DNA from: Pseudopelobacter sp964601865 | GTDB lineage: Bacteria > Desulfobacterota > Desulfuromonadia > Geobacterales > Pseudopelobacteraceae | DNA: 46,175 nucleotides | Direction: 5' to 3' | Assembly (NCBI GenBank): GCA_964601865.1 | Contig: CAZRPI010000010.1 | Coordinates: forward strand, 1-46,175 | In this document: positions 1 to 6,961 of the stretch, piece by piece | Layout: every line of letters begins with the position of its first letter | How positions within the stretch are numbered: the stretch's first letter is position 1 | Notes under the pieces: generated by a model | What the model was told of the DNA's origin: nothing | The model's database searches: none | Seen by the model: only the letters and a program-made list of their open reading frames with translations | Translations under genes and position numbers: made by a program

Positions 1-698
1 TCCGAGAGGACAAAACCATCCCGATCCTTGTCAAACGGGCGGGAAGCCTTTTCCGGCGTATCGTTGCGGGAATCGGAAAGGGCTTTCATGACGGCAAAAC
101 CGCCGATTGCCAGCGGTGTAACGGTCGATTCGGTGCCGCCCGCTATCATGGCGTCGGCATCACCACGTTTAATGATATGGTAGGCGTCGCCGATGGAATG
201 GGTGCCGGTCGCGCACGCCGAAACCGAAGAGATATTGGGACCCTTGGCACCGTATTTGATGGAAATCTGCCCCGGGGCCAGGTTGATGATGAGCATGGGG
301 ATGAAGAACGGGGAGATCTTTTTTATCCCGCCCTCCATCTGCGCCACATGGTACTTTTCGATTGCGGGAAGACCGCCCAGGCCCGATCCGACCAGTACGC
401 CCACCCTGTCGGCGTTACCCTCGTCGATAACGAGACCCGAATCGGTCATGGCATAGTGCGCGGCCGCCATGGCGTACTGAATGAACAGATCCATCTTCTT
501 GACTTCCTTCTTTTCAAAGAAGTCCTCGGCATTGAAATTCTTGACTTCACCGGCTATCTTGACCGGAATACCGGACGGGTCAAAACGCGTTATCGGGCCG
601 ATGCCCGACCTTCCGCTTGTGAGGGCATCCCAGTTGGCGCCGTTACCCACACCGAGGGGGGAAACCGCGCCAACGCCTGTAATTACGACTCTTCTCAT
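1..698 (-). CDS. fabF: Beta-ketoacyl-ACP synthase II, partial (C-terminus outside window)
   Basis: Condenses malonyl-ACP with acyl-ACP in the elongation cycle of type II fatty acid synthesis in the cytoplasm. The reading frame starts at ATG 698 with MRRVVITGVGAVSPLG, the standard KAS II N-terminus, and stays open for 232 codons to the window edge, about 56% of the usual ~412 residues. The active-site cysteine is C162 in the motif SACATGTHSIGDA. The catalytic histidines lie in the missing C-terminal half and cannot be checked. It is the last visible gene of the yceD-rpmF-plsX-fabD-fabG-acpP-fabF run. It is separated from acpP by 291 bp holding a hairpin and a large inverted repeat, so it may be expressed at a different level from acpP. 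Confidence 0.95.
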   Translation of the reverse strand, partial: MRRVVITGVGAVSPLGVGNGANWDALTSGRSGIGPITRFDPSGIPVKIAGEVKNFNAEDFFEKKEVKKMDLFIQYAMAAAHYAMTDSGLVIDEGNADRVGVLVGSGLGGLPAIEKYHVAQMEGGIKKISPFFIPMLIINLAPGQISIKYGAKGPNISSVSACATGTHSIGDAYHIIKRGDADAMIAGGTESTVTPLAIGGFAVMKALSDSRNDTPEKASRPFDKDRDGFVLS

Positions 699-778
699 GG
701 TATGTTGACTCCCAGGGATAGACTGTTGCGGCTATATCTCATTTCGAATCCGATGTCTGAAGGGCGTGTCGGGCGGCG

Positions 779-866
779 TTCCGGAGTTGCGCCGCCACAT
801 CCGGAACCGCAGTCCTGGATGGCCCCAGGCGCGTAACTCCGCGCCATTGCTTCCGCAACTCCGGAA
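779..866. repeat. 13-bp perfect inverted repeat in the acpP-fabF spacer
   Basis: TTCCGGAGTTGCG at 779-791 is repeated as its exact reverse complement at 854-866. A third, partial copy of the core (TAACTCCGCG) lies just inside the right arm near 834. The rest of the 291-bp spacer 699-989 contains no gene that I can see. It could be a remnant of a small palindromic element or a structured leader of fabF; nothing identifies the class. Confidence 0.55.
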
Positions 867-934
867 ATGTTCGCATTAGGGCTTTCCAGGTGAGGACGGT
901 TGGGAAGGCGTCATCGGATCCGGATTAAAGTCAT

Positions 935-966
935 GACAAATAAGAAAGAGGGGAGCTAGTCCCCTC
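935..966 (-). terminator. Hairpin plus T-rich tail downstream of acpP
   Basis: Read on the minus strand, GAGGGGA and TCCCCTC (960-966 and 948-954) form a 7-bp stem with a 5-nt loop, followed by TTTCTTATTTG. This resembles a weak intrinsic terminator or attenuator directly after acpP. It would let acpP be made in excess over fabF, which fits the high cellular demand for ACP; that use is inferred. Confidence 0.55.
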
Positions 967-989
967 TCCCTCTCTGAGCCTCGGAATTT

Positions 990-1223
990 TTAGGCGTGTT
1001 CGGTGATGTATTCGATGGCGTCGTTGACCGTCTGGATTTTCTCGGCATCCTCATCCGGAATCTCGATATCGAATTCTTCTTCAAGCGCCATGACAAGTTC
1101 TACGGTGTCAAGGGAGTCCGCGCCTAGGTCATCCATGAAGGACGCCTCGGGTACGACCGTTGATTCTTCCACGCCAAGCTGTTCCGCGATAATCTCTTTC
1201 ACCCTCTTTGCAATATCAGACAT
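990..1223 (-). CDS. acpP: Acyl carrier protein
   Basis: Carries growing acyl chains as thioesters on a 4'-phosphopantetheine arm in type II fatty acid synthesis. The protein is 77 residues, the usual length, very acidic, and carries the attachment serine S37 in the canonical motif GADSLDTVE. The start at 1223 is preceded by a near-perfect ribosome binding site (GGAGGTG, about 5 nt spacing). Upstream, 1291-1319, lies a sigma-70-like promoter, so acpP can be transcribed separately from the genes before it. A hairpin with a T-rich tail follows the stop. It sits between fabG and fabF as in many bacteria. Confidence 0.97.
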   Translation of the reverse strand: MSDIAKRVKEIIAEQLGVEESTVVPEASFMDDLGADSLDTVELVMALEEEFDIEIPDEDAEKIQTVNDAIEYITEHA

Positions 1224-1290
1224 CTTTCACCTCCGTTTGATGTAACCCTGTTCAGGTTTGTTTTAGGTTTAACTCGTTAATGACAGAGCT

Positions 1291-1319
1291 TACTTAACAA
1301 TGAATTTGGTAAAAGTCAA
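1291..1319 (-). promoter_or_regulatory. Putative sigma-70 promoter for acpP
   Basis: On the minus strand TTGACT (1314-1319) and TAAGTA (1291-1296) are separated by 17 nt in the AT-rich 114-bp gap between fabG and acpP. This would give a leader of about 60 nt. The -35 matches five of six consensus bases; the -10 is only moderate. Confidence 0.5.
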
Positions 1320-1337
1320 AACATTAATTACTGGATG

Positions 1338-2075
1338 TTACATGTACATGCCGCCATTGACCGCAAGCACCTGTCCGGTGATGTAGGCGGAGTTGTCGGA
1401 AGCGAGAAACAGTACCGCATTGGCGATGTCATCGGCGCTGCCCAGGCGTTCGAGCGGTATCTGGGCCGCCAGTTCCTGGCGAACCTTCTCGGGCAGGGCG
1501 TCGGTCATGGCCGTGGCGATAAAACCGGGCGCAACGGCATTCACGGTAATGGAACGCCGCGCCAGCTCACGGGCGTTGGACTTGGTGAGGCCGATCAGGC
1601 CGGCCTTGCTGGCGCAGTAGTTCGCCTGTCCCGCATTGCCCATCTGTCCCACGATCGAGGCGATATTGATGATCCGGCCGCTGTGCTGTTTGGTCATGAC
1701 CTTGGCGACCGCACGGGTGCAGATGAAAGCGCCTTTCAGGTTGATGGTGAGAACTGCGTCCCAGTCCTCGTCCTTCATGCGCATGAGCATACCGTCGCGG
1801 GTAATGCCGGCGTTGTTGATAAAGATATCGATCCGGCCGAATTTTTTTACGGCCTCGTCGACGAGACGCTCGGCGTCTTCCTTGGAAGTTACGTTGCACT
1901 GCACCGCAAGACCTTCCGTCCCCTGCGCGGCAAGCTCGTCCACCAGCTGTTGGCAACCCTCAAGACTGACATCCGCGGCAACGATTTTTGCGCCGCCCGC
2001 CGCGAGCGCGAGGGAAATGCTGCGTCCGATTCCGCGAGATGCTCCGGTGATAACGGCAATTCTGTCTTTAACCAT
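1338..2075 (-). CDS. fabG: 3-oxoacyl-ACP reductase
   Basis: NADPH-dependent reduction of beta-ketoacyl-ACP in the fatty acid elongation cycle. The 245-residue protein is a classical short-chain dehydrogenase: TGASRGIGRSI near residues 10-20 binds the cofactor, NNAG follows in the middle, the catalytic serine is in NIASIVGQMGN and the catalytic pair is in YCASK. The C-terminus ends ITGQVLAVNGGMYM, typical of FabG. The ribosome binding site AGGAGG lies upstream of ATG 2075. It lies 26 bp after fabD and precedes acpP, so the assignment to fatty acid synthesis rather than to another SDR is well supported by context. Confidence 0.96.
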   Translation of the reverse strand: MVKDRIAVITGASRGIGRSISLALAAGGAKIVAADVSLEGCQQLVDELAAQGTEGLAVQCNVTSKEDAERLVDEAVKKFGRIDIFINNAGITRDGMLMRMKDEDWDAVLTINLKGAFICTRAVAKVMTKQHSGRIINIASIVGQMGNAGQANYCASKAGLIGLTKSNARELARRSITVNAVAPGFIATAMTDALPEKVRQELAAQIPLERLGSADDIANAVLFLASDNSAYITGQVLAVNGGMYM

Positions 2076-2101
2076 AACCTAACCTCCTTTTGTACTATGA
2101 T

Positions 2102-3022
2102 TTATAAGGCTTTCAGGCTGGCGATGTCCTCGATGTTGTTAATCATGGCTTCCTTGGTAATACGCTTGACGAGTCCGGAGAGAACCTTTCCCGGCCCAAC
2201 TTCCACGAATCTGTCAACCCCAAGGGACATCATTTTACAAATCGACTGCTCCCACCGTACCGGCGCGCAGACCTGCGCCACCAGCAGCGGTTTGATCCTG
2301 GCCGTATCCGTATTGGGTTCGGCGTCCACATTGGCTATATAGGGTGTTTCCACATCGGCAAGGCTGACCCGATCCAGGATTTCCGCCAGACGGTCGGCGG
2401 CCGGTTTCATCAGTACGCAGTGGAACGGCGCGCTGACCGGAAGCATCAGGGCCTTCTTGAATCCGCGTTCCCTGGCGATGGCAATCGTCCTCTCTACCGC
2501 TCCCGTATGACCCGCGATGACAATCTGGCTCGGCGAGTTGAAATTGGCCGGGGCAACGACTTCACCCTGGGCCGCGTCCCGACAGATCTCCTCAAGGGCG
2601 TCACTTCCCATATTCAGCATGGCCGCCATGGCGCCGGTTCCAACCGGAACCGCTTCCTGCATGAACGAGCCCCGCGCACGCACCGTGCGAACCGCGTCAG
2701 CCAGGGAAAACGCACCGGAGCAGACCAGCGCCGAATATTCACCCAGAGAGTGTCCGGCGACAAAATCGGGTTTCAGGCCGGTTTCCCGTAAAACGACCCT
2801 CAGAATCGCGATACTGGTGGTCAGGATTGCCGGCTGGGTATTGGCGGTGAGCTTCAGTTGATCGTCGCTCCCCTCGAAGCAGACAGCGGATATCTTCTCT
2901 CCCAGAGCCTCATCCGCCTCTTCGAAGACCTCCCGCGCAACCTGAAACGTATCGCGCAACTCCCTTCCCATCCCGGAATACTGTGATCCCTGGCCGGGAA
3001 AAATGAAAGCTGTTTTTCTCAT
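2102..3022 (-). CDS. fabD: Malonyl-CoA:ACP transacylase
   Basis: Transfers malonate from CoA to ACP, supplying the extender unit for fatty acid synthesis. The protein has 306 residues, normal for the family. FPGQGSQYSGMG at the N-terminus and the nucleophile serine in GHSLGEYSALV are present, and the catalytic histidine is in the PFHCVLM segment near residue 200. The start at 3022 has GAGG about 9 nt upstream. The gene normally follows fabH; here it follows plsX across a 250-bp gap that shows no fabH. Confidence 0.96.
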   Translation of the reverse strand: MRKTAFIFPGQGSQYSGMGRELRDTFQVAREVFEEADEALGEKISAVCFEGSDDQLKLTANTQPAILTTSIAILRVVLRETGLKPDFVAGHSLGEYSALVCSGAFSLADAVRTVRARGSFMQEAVPVGTGAMAAMLNMGSDALEEICRDAAQGEVVAPANFNSPSQIVIAGHTGAVERTIAIARERGFKKALMLPVSAPFHCVLMKPAADRLAEILDRVSLADVETPYIANVDAEPNTDTARIKPLLVAQVCAPVRWEQSICKMMSLGVDRFVEVGPGKVLSGLVKRITKEAMINNIEDIASLKAL

Positions 3023-3274
3023 ATCAATACCTCGTCAATCAAGATTTTTTTTGATTGGGTGACGTTTTCAGGCATCGGGGAGGTGGGCCGGTGATTAATG
3101 CGGAGAAGATGGTGAGATGAATTCGATATGCGCGGGCAAACCTCCGGGTACGGCACGGCGCCACTCCCCCATTACATGAAAATGATCCCTTACGATCCGT
3201 TTTGATGAAACTGGCCCGCCGGTTCGCCGGAAGCCTGAGGCTCCTCAGTTTGCGGCCGATGGACAGCGGCGGCT
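3023..3274. other. Gene-free plsX-fabD spacer where fabH would be expected
   Basis: This 252-bp spacer contains no convincing reading frame. Just after the plsX stop, on the minus strand, there are several short stem-forming sequences (CTGAGG/CCTCAG around 3236-3249 and GCCGGCGAACCGGC near 3216-3229), and CAATCAA/TTGATTG around 3037-3057 flanks a run of T. No trace of FabH motifs (such as the active-site cysteine region or the C-terminal GFGAGL-type sequence) is visible in any frame. Confidence 0.6.
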
Positions 3275-4315
3275 TCAGTCGCCGACTGCCTGAGTCCTGA
3301 TGCTGTCGCGCTGCAGGGCATCGATGTGATTCTCGTACAGCTTTTCGACGACATGTTCAGCCACTCCGTTTCTGGCGTAATCGTGGGCCAGGCGAATGGC
3401 ATTCTTGATGGCCTTGACGCTTGAGCCACCGTGACAGATCATGCCCACGCCGTTGATCCCCAGCAGGGGAGCTCCGCCGTACTCCGCGTAGTCAACGAGC
3501 TTTCTGAAGCGCTTGAAGGCGCTGCGGACAAAGAGGTAGCCAAGCTTTGAGACCCAGCTCTTCAGGATTTCCCGCTTCAGCATTCGACCGGCAGCCTCGG
3601 CAAGGCCCTCGGAGAGCTTGAGAACCACATTGCCCACGAAACCGTCGCAGACCACCACATCGATATCGCCGTTGAATATGTCCCGCCCCTCGATGTATCC
3701 GGCATAGTTGAGCGATGTTTTCCGCAGCAGCGCGTTTGTCTCACGGGTCAGTTCATTCCCCTTGGAATCCTCCTCGCCATTGGACAAAAGGCCGATCACC
3801 GGATTGGCAACACCCATGACATAACTGGCGTACACTTCACCCATGATCGCGAACTGCGTCAGGTGAATCGGTTTGCAGTCCACGGTCCCGCCGATGTCCA
3901 GCACGAGGGTTTTTCCCTTGAGCGTCGGAAAAACCTGGGCGATTGCCGGCCGTTCAATCCCTTTGATGCGCTTCAGGACGAACATTCCGGCGGCCATGGT
4001 CGCGCCGGAGTTGCCCGCGCTGACTGCCGCGCATGCCTTGCCCGACTTCACCAGTTCAAAGGCAAGGCGGACTGACGAATTTTTCTTCCGTCTCACCGCA
4101 TCGGAGGCGGAATCGTGCATGCCGACTACCTCGGTGGTGTGGAGGATGTCGATGTCCAGTCCCGCGCACCCCCTTCTGGCCAACTCTTCCTCGAGCCGGC
4201 CCCGGTCTCCCACCAGCGTGACGGGAATGCCGAATTCACGGCAGGCGCTTATCGCACCTTCTACTTCGACTGCCGGGGCGTTGTCGCCCCCCATTGCGTC
4301 AACGGCAACTCTCAT
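3275..4315 (-). CDS. plsX: Phosphate acyltransferase
   Basis: Converts acyl-ACP plus phosphate to acyl-phosphate, the donor for PlsY in phosphatidic acid synthesis; a peripheral membrane enzyme. The family signature MRVAVDAMGGDNAP opens the protein, and GNSGA, DIGG and the conserved segment VVCDGFVGNVVLK near residues 220-235 are present. I chose the ATG at 4315 (346 residues) because it matches the family N-terminus; a GTG at 4333 in the same frame would add six residues. It follows rpmF closely, as in many bacteria. Unusually, the next gene is fabD, not fabH. Confidence 0.95.
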   Translation of the reverse strand: MRVAVDAMGGDNAPAVEVEGAISACREFGIPVTLVGDRGRLEEELARRGCAGLDIDILHTTEVVGMHDSASDAVRRKKNSSVRLAFELVKSGKACAAVSAGNSGATMAAGMFVLKRIKGIERPAIAQVFPTLKGKTLVLDIGGTVDCKPIHLTQFAIMGEVYASYVMGVANPVIGLLSNGEEDSKGNELTRETNALLRKTSLNYAGYIEGRDIFNGDIDVVVCDGFVGNVVLKLSEGLAEAAGRMLKREILKSWVSKLGYLFVRSAFKRFRKLVDYAEYGGAPLLGINGVGMICHGGSSVKAIKNAIRLAHDYARNGVAEHVVEKLYENHIDALQRDSIRTQAVGD

Positions 4316-4348
4316 TACCTCTGGAGATGTCACGATCTGACGCGGACC

Positions 4349-4534
4349 CTAGGATTCTTTGGAAACGTTGATTACTTCTTTTCCCTTGTAAACTCCGCAC
4401 GTCGGGCAGACGCGATGCGGCAGTTTGGGAGACTTGCACTGAGGGCAAACGGAAACGGACTGGGTTGTCAGAAAATCATGGGCTCTTCTCATGTTTTTTC
4501 TGGATTTGGATGTCTTCTTCTTGGGTACCGCCAT
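4349..4534 (-). CDS. rpmF: 50S ribosomal protein L32
   Basis: Small zinc-ribbon protein of the large ribosomal subunit. It is 61 residues and begins MAVPKKKTSKSRKNMRR, the family hallmark. Two CxxC pairs (CPQC and CPTC) form the zinc-binding form of L32. It lies between yceD and plsX with gaps of 48 and 33 bp, the conserved order that couples ribosome and lipid synthesis genes in many bacteria. The ribosome binding site AGGAG precedes ATG 4534. Confidence 0.97.
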   Translation of the reverse strand: MAVPKKKTSKSRKNMRRAHDFLTTQSVSVCPQCKSPKLPHRVCPTCGVYKGKEVINVSKES

Positions 4535-4582
4535 GGTGTATCTCCTTTTTCCGATGGACCGGCGTCAACCGCCACCTTCTTT

Positions 4583-5125
4583 TTATCTTGATGTCTTGAA
4601 ATTCTTGAGTGCGCTGAATTTGAAATTGAACTGTCCGGCTGCGCAGGAGCAGGGCGCATGATTAAGGTCAGCGCCGCATTCCGGGCAGAGCCCCCTGCAG
4701 TTCTCGTCGCAGAGCGGACGGAAAGGTATCTCCAGTGCGATCTGCTCCCCCATCTCATGGCCCAGATCAATCTCGTCACCGGTGAATACGGCCGATATCA
4801 GGTCCTGTTCGTTAAGCTCCGCCTCTTCTTCAAGGACCGTTTCCTCGGCTGCACCGGGACGAAAAAATATCGTGATCTTCGACTCGATCGGAGATTCAAA
4901 CTCCGCCAGACAGCGGGAGCAGGTCAGGGAAACCGTCACTTTGACGCTCCCCGAAGCGCGCAGATAGCCGTATTCCCTGACAACGGTCAGATCATAGCGG
5001 ACCGGGGATGTGAAGCCGCAGACGCCGTCATCCTGCATTCCGGCAAGAAGCGGGAAGGATGATACCGGTTCCTCGCCCGAGAGTGCCAGCGGCCTGTCCT
5101 GAATTTGATCGATACGGATCTTCAT
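4583..5125 (-). CDS. yceD: YceD/DUF177 family protein (23S rRNA accumulation protein-like)
   Basis: Member of the DUF177 family encoded upstream of rpmF in most bacteria; the family is linked to 23S rRNA accumulation, but the mechanism is unknown. The 180-residue form starts MKIRIDQIQDRP. It contains cysteine pairs CSRC near residue 80 and a C-terminal cluster CDENCRGLCPEC ... HAPCSC that could bind zinc. An ATG at 5170 in the same frame can be excluded, because it falls between the -10 box and the expected transcription start of the promoter at 5174-5201. It is the first gene of the lipid operon. Confidence 0.88.
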   Translation of the reverse strand: MKIRIDQIQDRPLALSGEEPVSSFPLLAGMQDDGVCGFTSPVRYDLTVVREYGYLRASGSVKVTVSLTCSRCLAEFESPIESKITIFFRPGAAEETVLEEEAELNEQDLISAVFTGDEIDLGHEMGEQIALEIPFRPLCDENCRGLCPECGADLNHAPCSCAAGQFNFKFSALKNFKTSR

Positions 5126-5173
5126 GCCACCTGTCCAAGTTCCGCCAGAATCGGATTGAAATGAAAGCATGCA

Positions 5174-5201
5174 AGTATATTAAACACATCCGTTTTGTCA
5201 A
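5174..5201 (-). promoter_or_regulatory. Strong sigma-70 promoter of the yceD-rpmF-plsX-fab operon
   Basis: Minus-strand TTGACA (5196-5201, perfect -35) and TATACT (5174-5179, five of six) are separated by 16 nt. Transcription should start near 5167, giving a leader of about 40 nt before yceD ATG 5125. The site lies in the 107-bp gap after malQ. Confidence 0.75.
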
Positions 5202-5232
5202 GCAATTTGCTGTCCGTTTTTCTCCGGCCCGA

Positions 5233-6714
5233 TCACAACCTGCCGTAGCGTTCCAGCATTTCCCGCAATTCCGGGCCCAGACGGTCAGGAACCATACCCC
5301 AGGAAAAGCGCCATTCCCAGTTGTTCCAGGCGGTTCCGGGTACGTTCATGCGGGCCTCCGCCGGCAGTTCGAGCAGGTCCTGAAACGGGATGATCGCCGT
5401 GTCGGCTACCGACATGAGCGCCACGCGGATCATACCCGACACAATACCCTCTTCCGTGCAGCCGAGGTATTCCATCACGGCCCGGCGCCGGGCCGGAGAG
5501 ATGGTATCGCGCCACCCCCGGGTCGTGTCGTTGTCATGAGTTCCGGTGTAGACAACGCAATTCCTGACGTGGTTGTGCGGCAGATAGGGGTTGCCGGGAC
5601 CCGAATCAAAGGCGAACTGCAGAATCTTCATTCCGGGAAATGCGTAGCGGTCGCGCAATGCCACGACCGCGGGAGTTATGACTCCCAGATCCTCGGCAAT
5701 GATGGCAAGGGGACCGATGGCCGTTGCGAGCGCATCGAAAAAATCCCGGCCCGGCCCCGGGATCCATTCGCCGCGTTTGGCCGTTTTCGCTCCGGACGGT
5801 ACATGCCAGGAGGCTTCGAAACCGCGAAAATGGTCGATGCGCACCCTGTCGAACATGCGGAACATCTGTCTGAAGCGGCCGATCCACCAGCCATAACCCC
5901 TCTGTTTCAGCAGCTCCCAGTTGTACAGGGGGTTGCCCCACAGCTGCCCGGTCAGACTGAAATAATCGGGGGGCACGCCGGCCACGCTGGTCGGCCGTCC
6001 CTTCCCGTCAAGGAGAAAAATTTCTCGATCGCGCCAGACATCGGCGGAATCATAGGCCACGAACAGAGGCAGATCACCGATAATGCCGATTCCCCGGGCG
6101 GCGGCATACTGGCGCAGAGTGCGCCACTGTCTGAAGAATTGCCACTGCTGGTACTTCTGAACCCCGATCTCATGCCCCAGTTCAACGGAGAACCTTTCAT
6201 ACGCCTCAGGCGTGCGGAGGGCGATTTCCTTCGGCCAGCGGTTCCAGGCACTTCCCCTGAAATGCCGCCTGACGGCCATGAAAAGCGCGTAATCGTGCAA
6301 CCAGGAGGTAGTGTCGCAGAAATGCCAGAACTCTTCCATCCTGACAGTGCGTCCCTGGGCGAAGAAAGATTCCGCCGCCCGGCGCAGCAACTCCAGCTTG
6401 TCGTTCGCAACGGCCGCATAATCCACCCGTTCCGCGCCGAAAGAGCGGCCGCTGCTTTCCGGGGGAAGGTCTCCCTCGCTCACCAGCTGATCGCAGTCGA
6501 TCAGAAGGGGGTTGCCCGCAAAGGCCGAAAACGCCGAGTATGGTGAATTGCCGGAAGCCGGCGGGGTCAGGGGCAGAACCTGCCAGTATGACATTCCCAT
6601 CTCTTCCAGAAGATCCACGAAACGCCTGGCATCCTCCCCGAACGATCCGATGCCCCCCTGTCCCGGGAGTGATGTCGGGTGCAGGAGTACCCCGCAGGTT
6701 CTGCCCTTGAGCAT
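5233..6714 (-). CDS. malQ: 4-alpha-glucanotransferase (amylomaltase)
   Basis: Transfers alpha-1,4-glucan segments between maltodextrins; a cytoplasmic GH77 enzyme used in glycogen or maltodextrin metabolism. The protein has 493 residues with the short-form start MLKGRTCGVLLHPTSLPG. Catalytic motifs are visible: nucleophile aspartate in RIDHFRGF, acid/base glutamate in IIAEDLG, and the third carboxylate in YTGTHDNDTTRGW. I chose ATG 6714 because GGAG lies 6 nt upstream; a longer frame continues to 6930 but the extra residues do not resemble the family. No maltose or glycogen gene lies nearby, so the physiological substrate is not given by context. Confidence 0.93.
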   Translation of the reverse strand: MLKGRTCGVLLHPTSLPGQGGIGSFGEDARRFVDLLEEMGMSYWQVLPLTPPASGNSPYSAFSAFAGNPLLIDCDQLVSEGDLPPESSGRSFGAERVDYAAVANDKLELLRRAAESFFAQGRTVRMEEFWHFCDTTSWLHDYALFMAVRRHFRGSAWNRWPKEIALRTPEAYERFSVELGHEIGVQKYQQWQFFRQWRTLRQYAAARGIGIIGDLPLFVAYDSADVWRDREIFLLDGKGRPTSVAGVPPDYFSLTGQLWGNPLYNWELLKQRGYGWWIGRFRQMFRMFDRVRIDHFRGFEASWHVPSGAKTAKRGEWIPGPGRDFFDALATAIGPLAIIAEDLGVITPAVVALRDRYAFPGMKILQFAFDSGPGNPYLPHNHVRNCVVYTGTHDNDTTRGWRDTISPARRRAVMEYLGCTEEGIVSGMIRVALMSVADTAIIPFQDLLELPAEARMNVPGTAWNNWEWRFSWGMVPDRLGPELREMLERYGRL

Positions 6715-6873
6715 GTTGATCTCCATGAGGATGTTATTCCGGATCGGTACGAAGACCCGAAGGCATGGAAGCGTCATCGGATTCAGGTAGAAGATACCCG
6801 CAATGCGGAAAGTATTGCAAACAAAAACGCTCCCCACCGGCTCCTCGGAGGTCTCTCCTCCGCTATAATTTGT

Positions 6874-6902
6874 TTGAAGAGCGCTTTCATCTTTGCTATA
6901 TA
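6874..6902 (+). promoter_or_regulatory. Putative sigma-70 promoter for the HEAT/HD-GYP genes
   Basis: TTGAAG (6874-6879) and TATATA (6897-6902) are 17 nt apart in the divergent region between malQ and the HEAT-repeat gene. The spacing and the preferred GTG start at 6962 imply a leader of about 50 nt. Confidence 0.5.
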
Positions 6903-6961
6903 TCATGCTGTTTTTACTGCATCCTGACATTTCGCATCCCTACTTCCGGGATGGAGACTCC

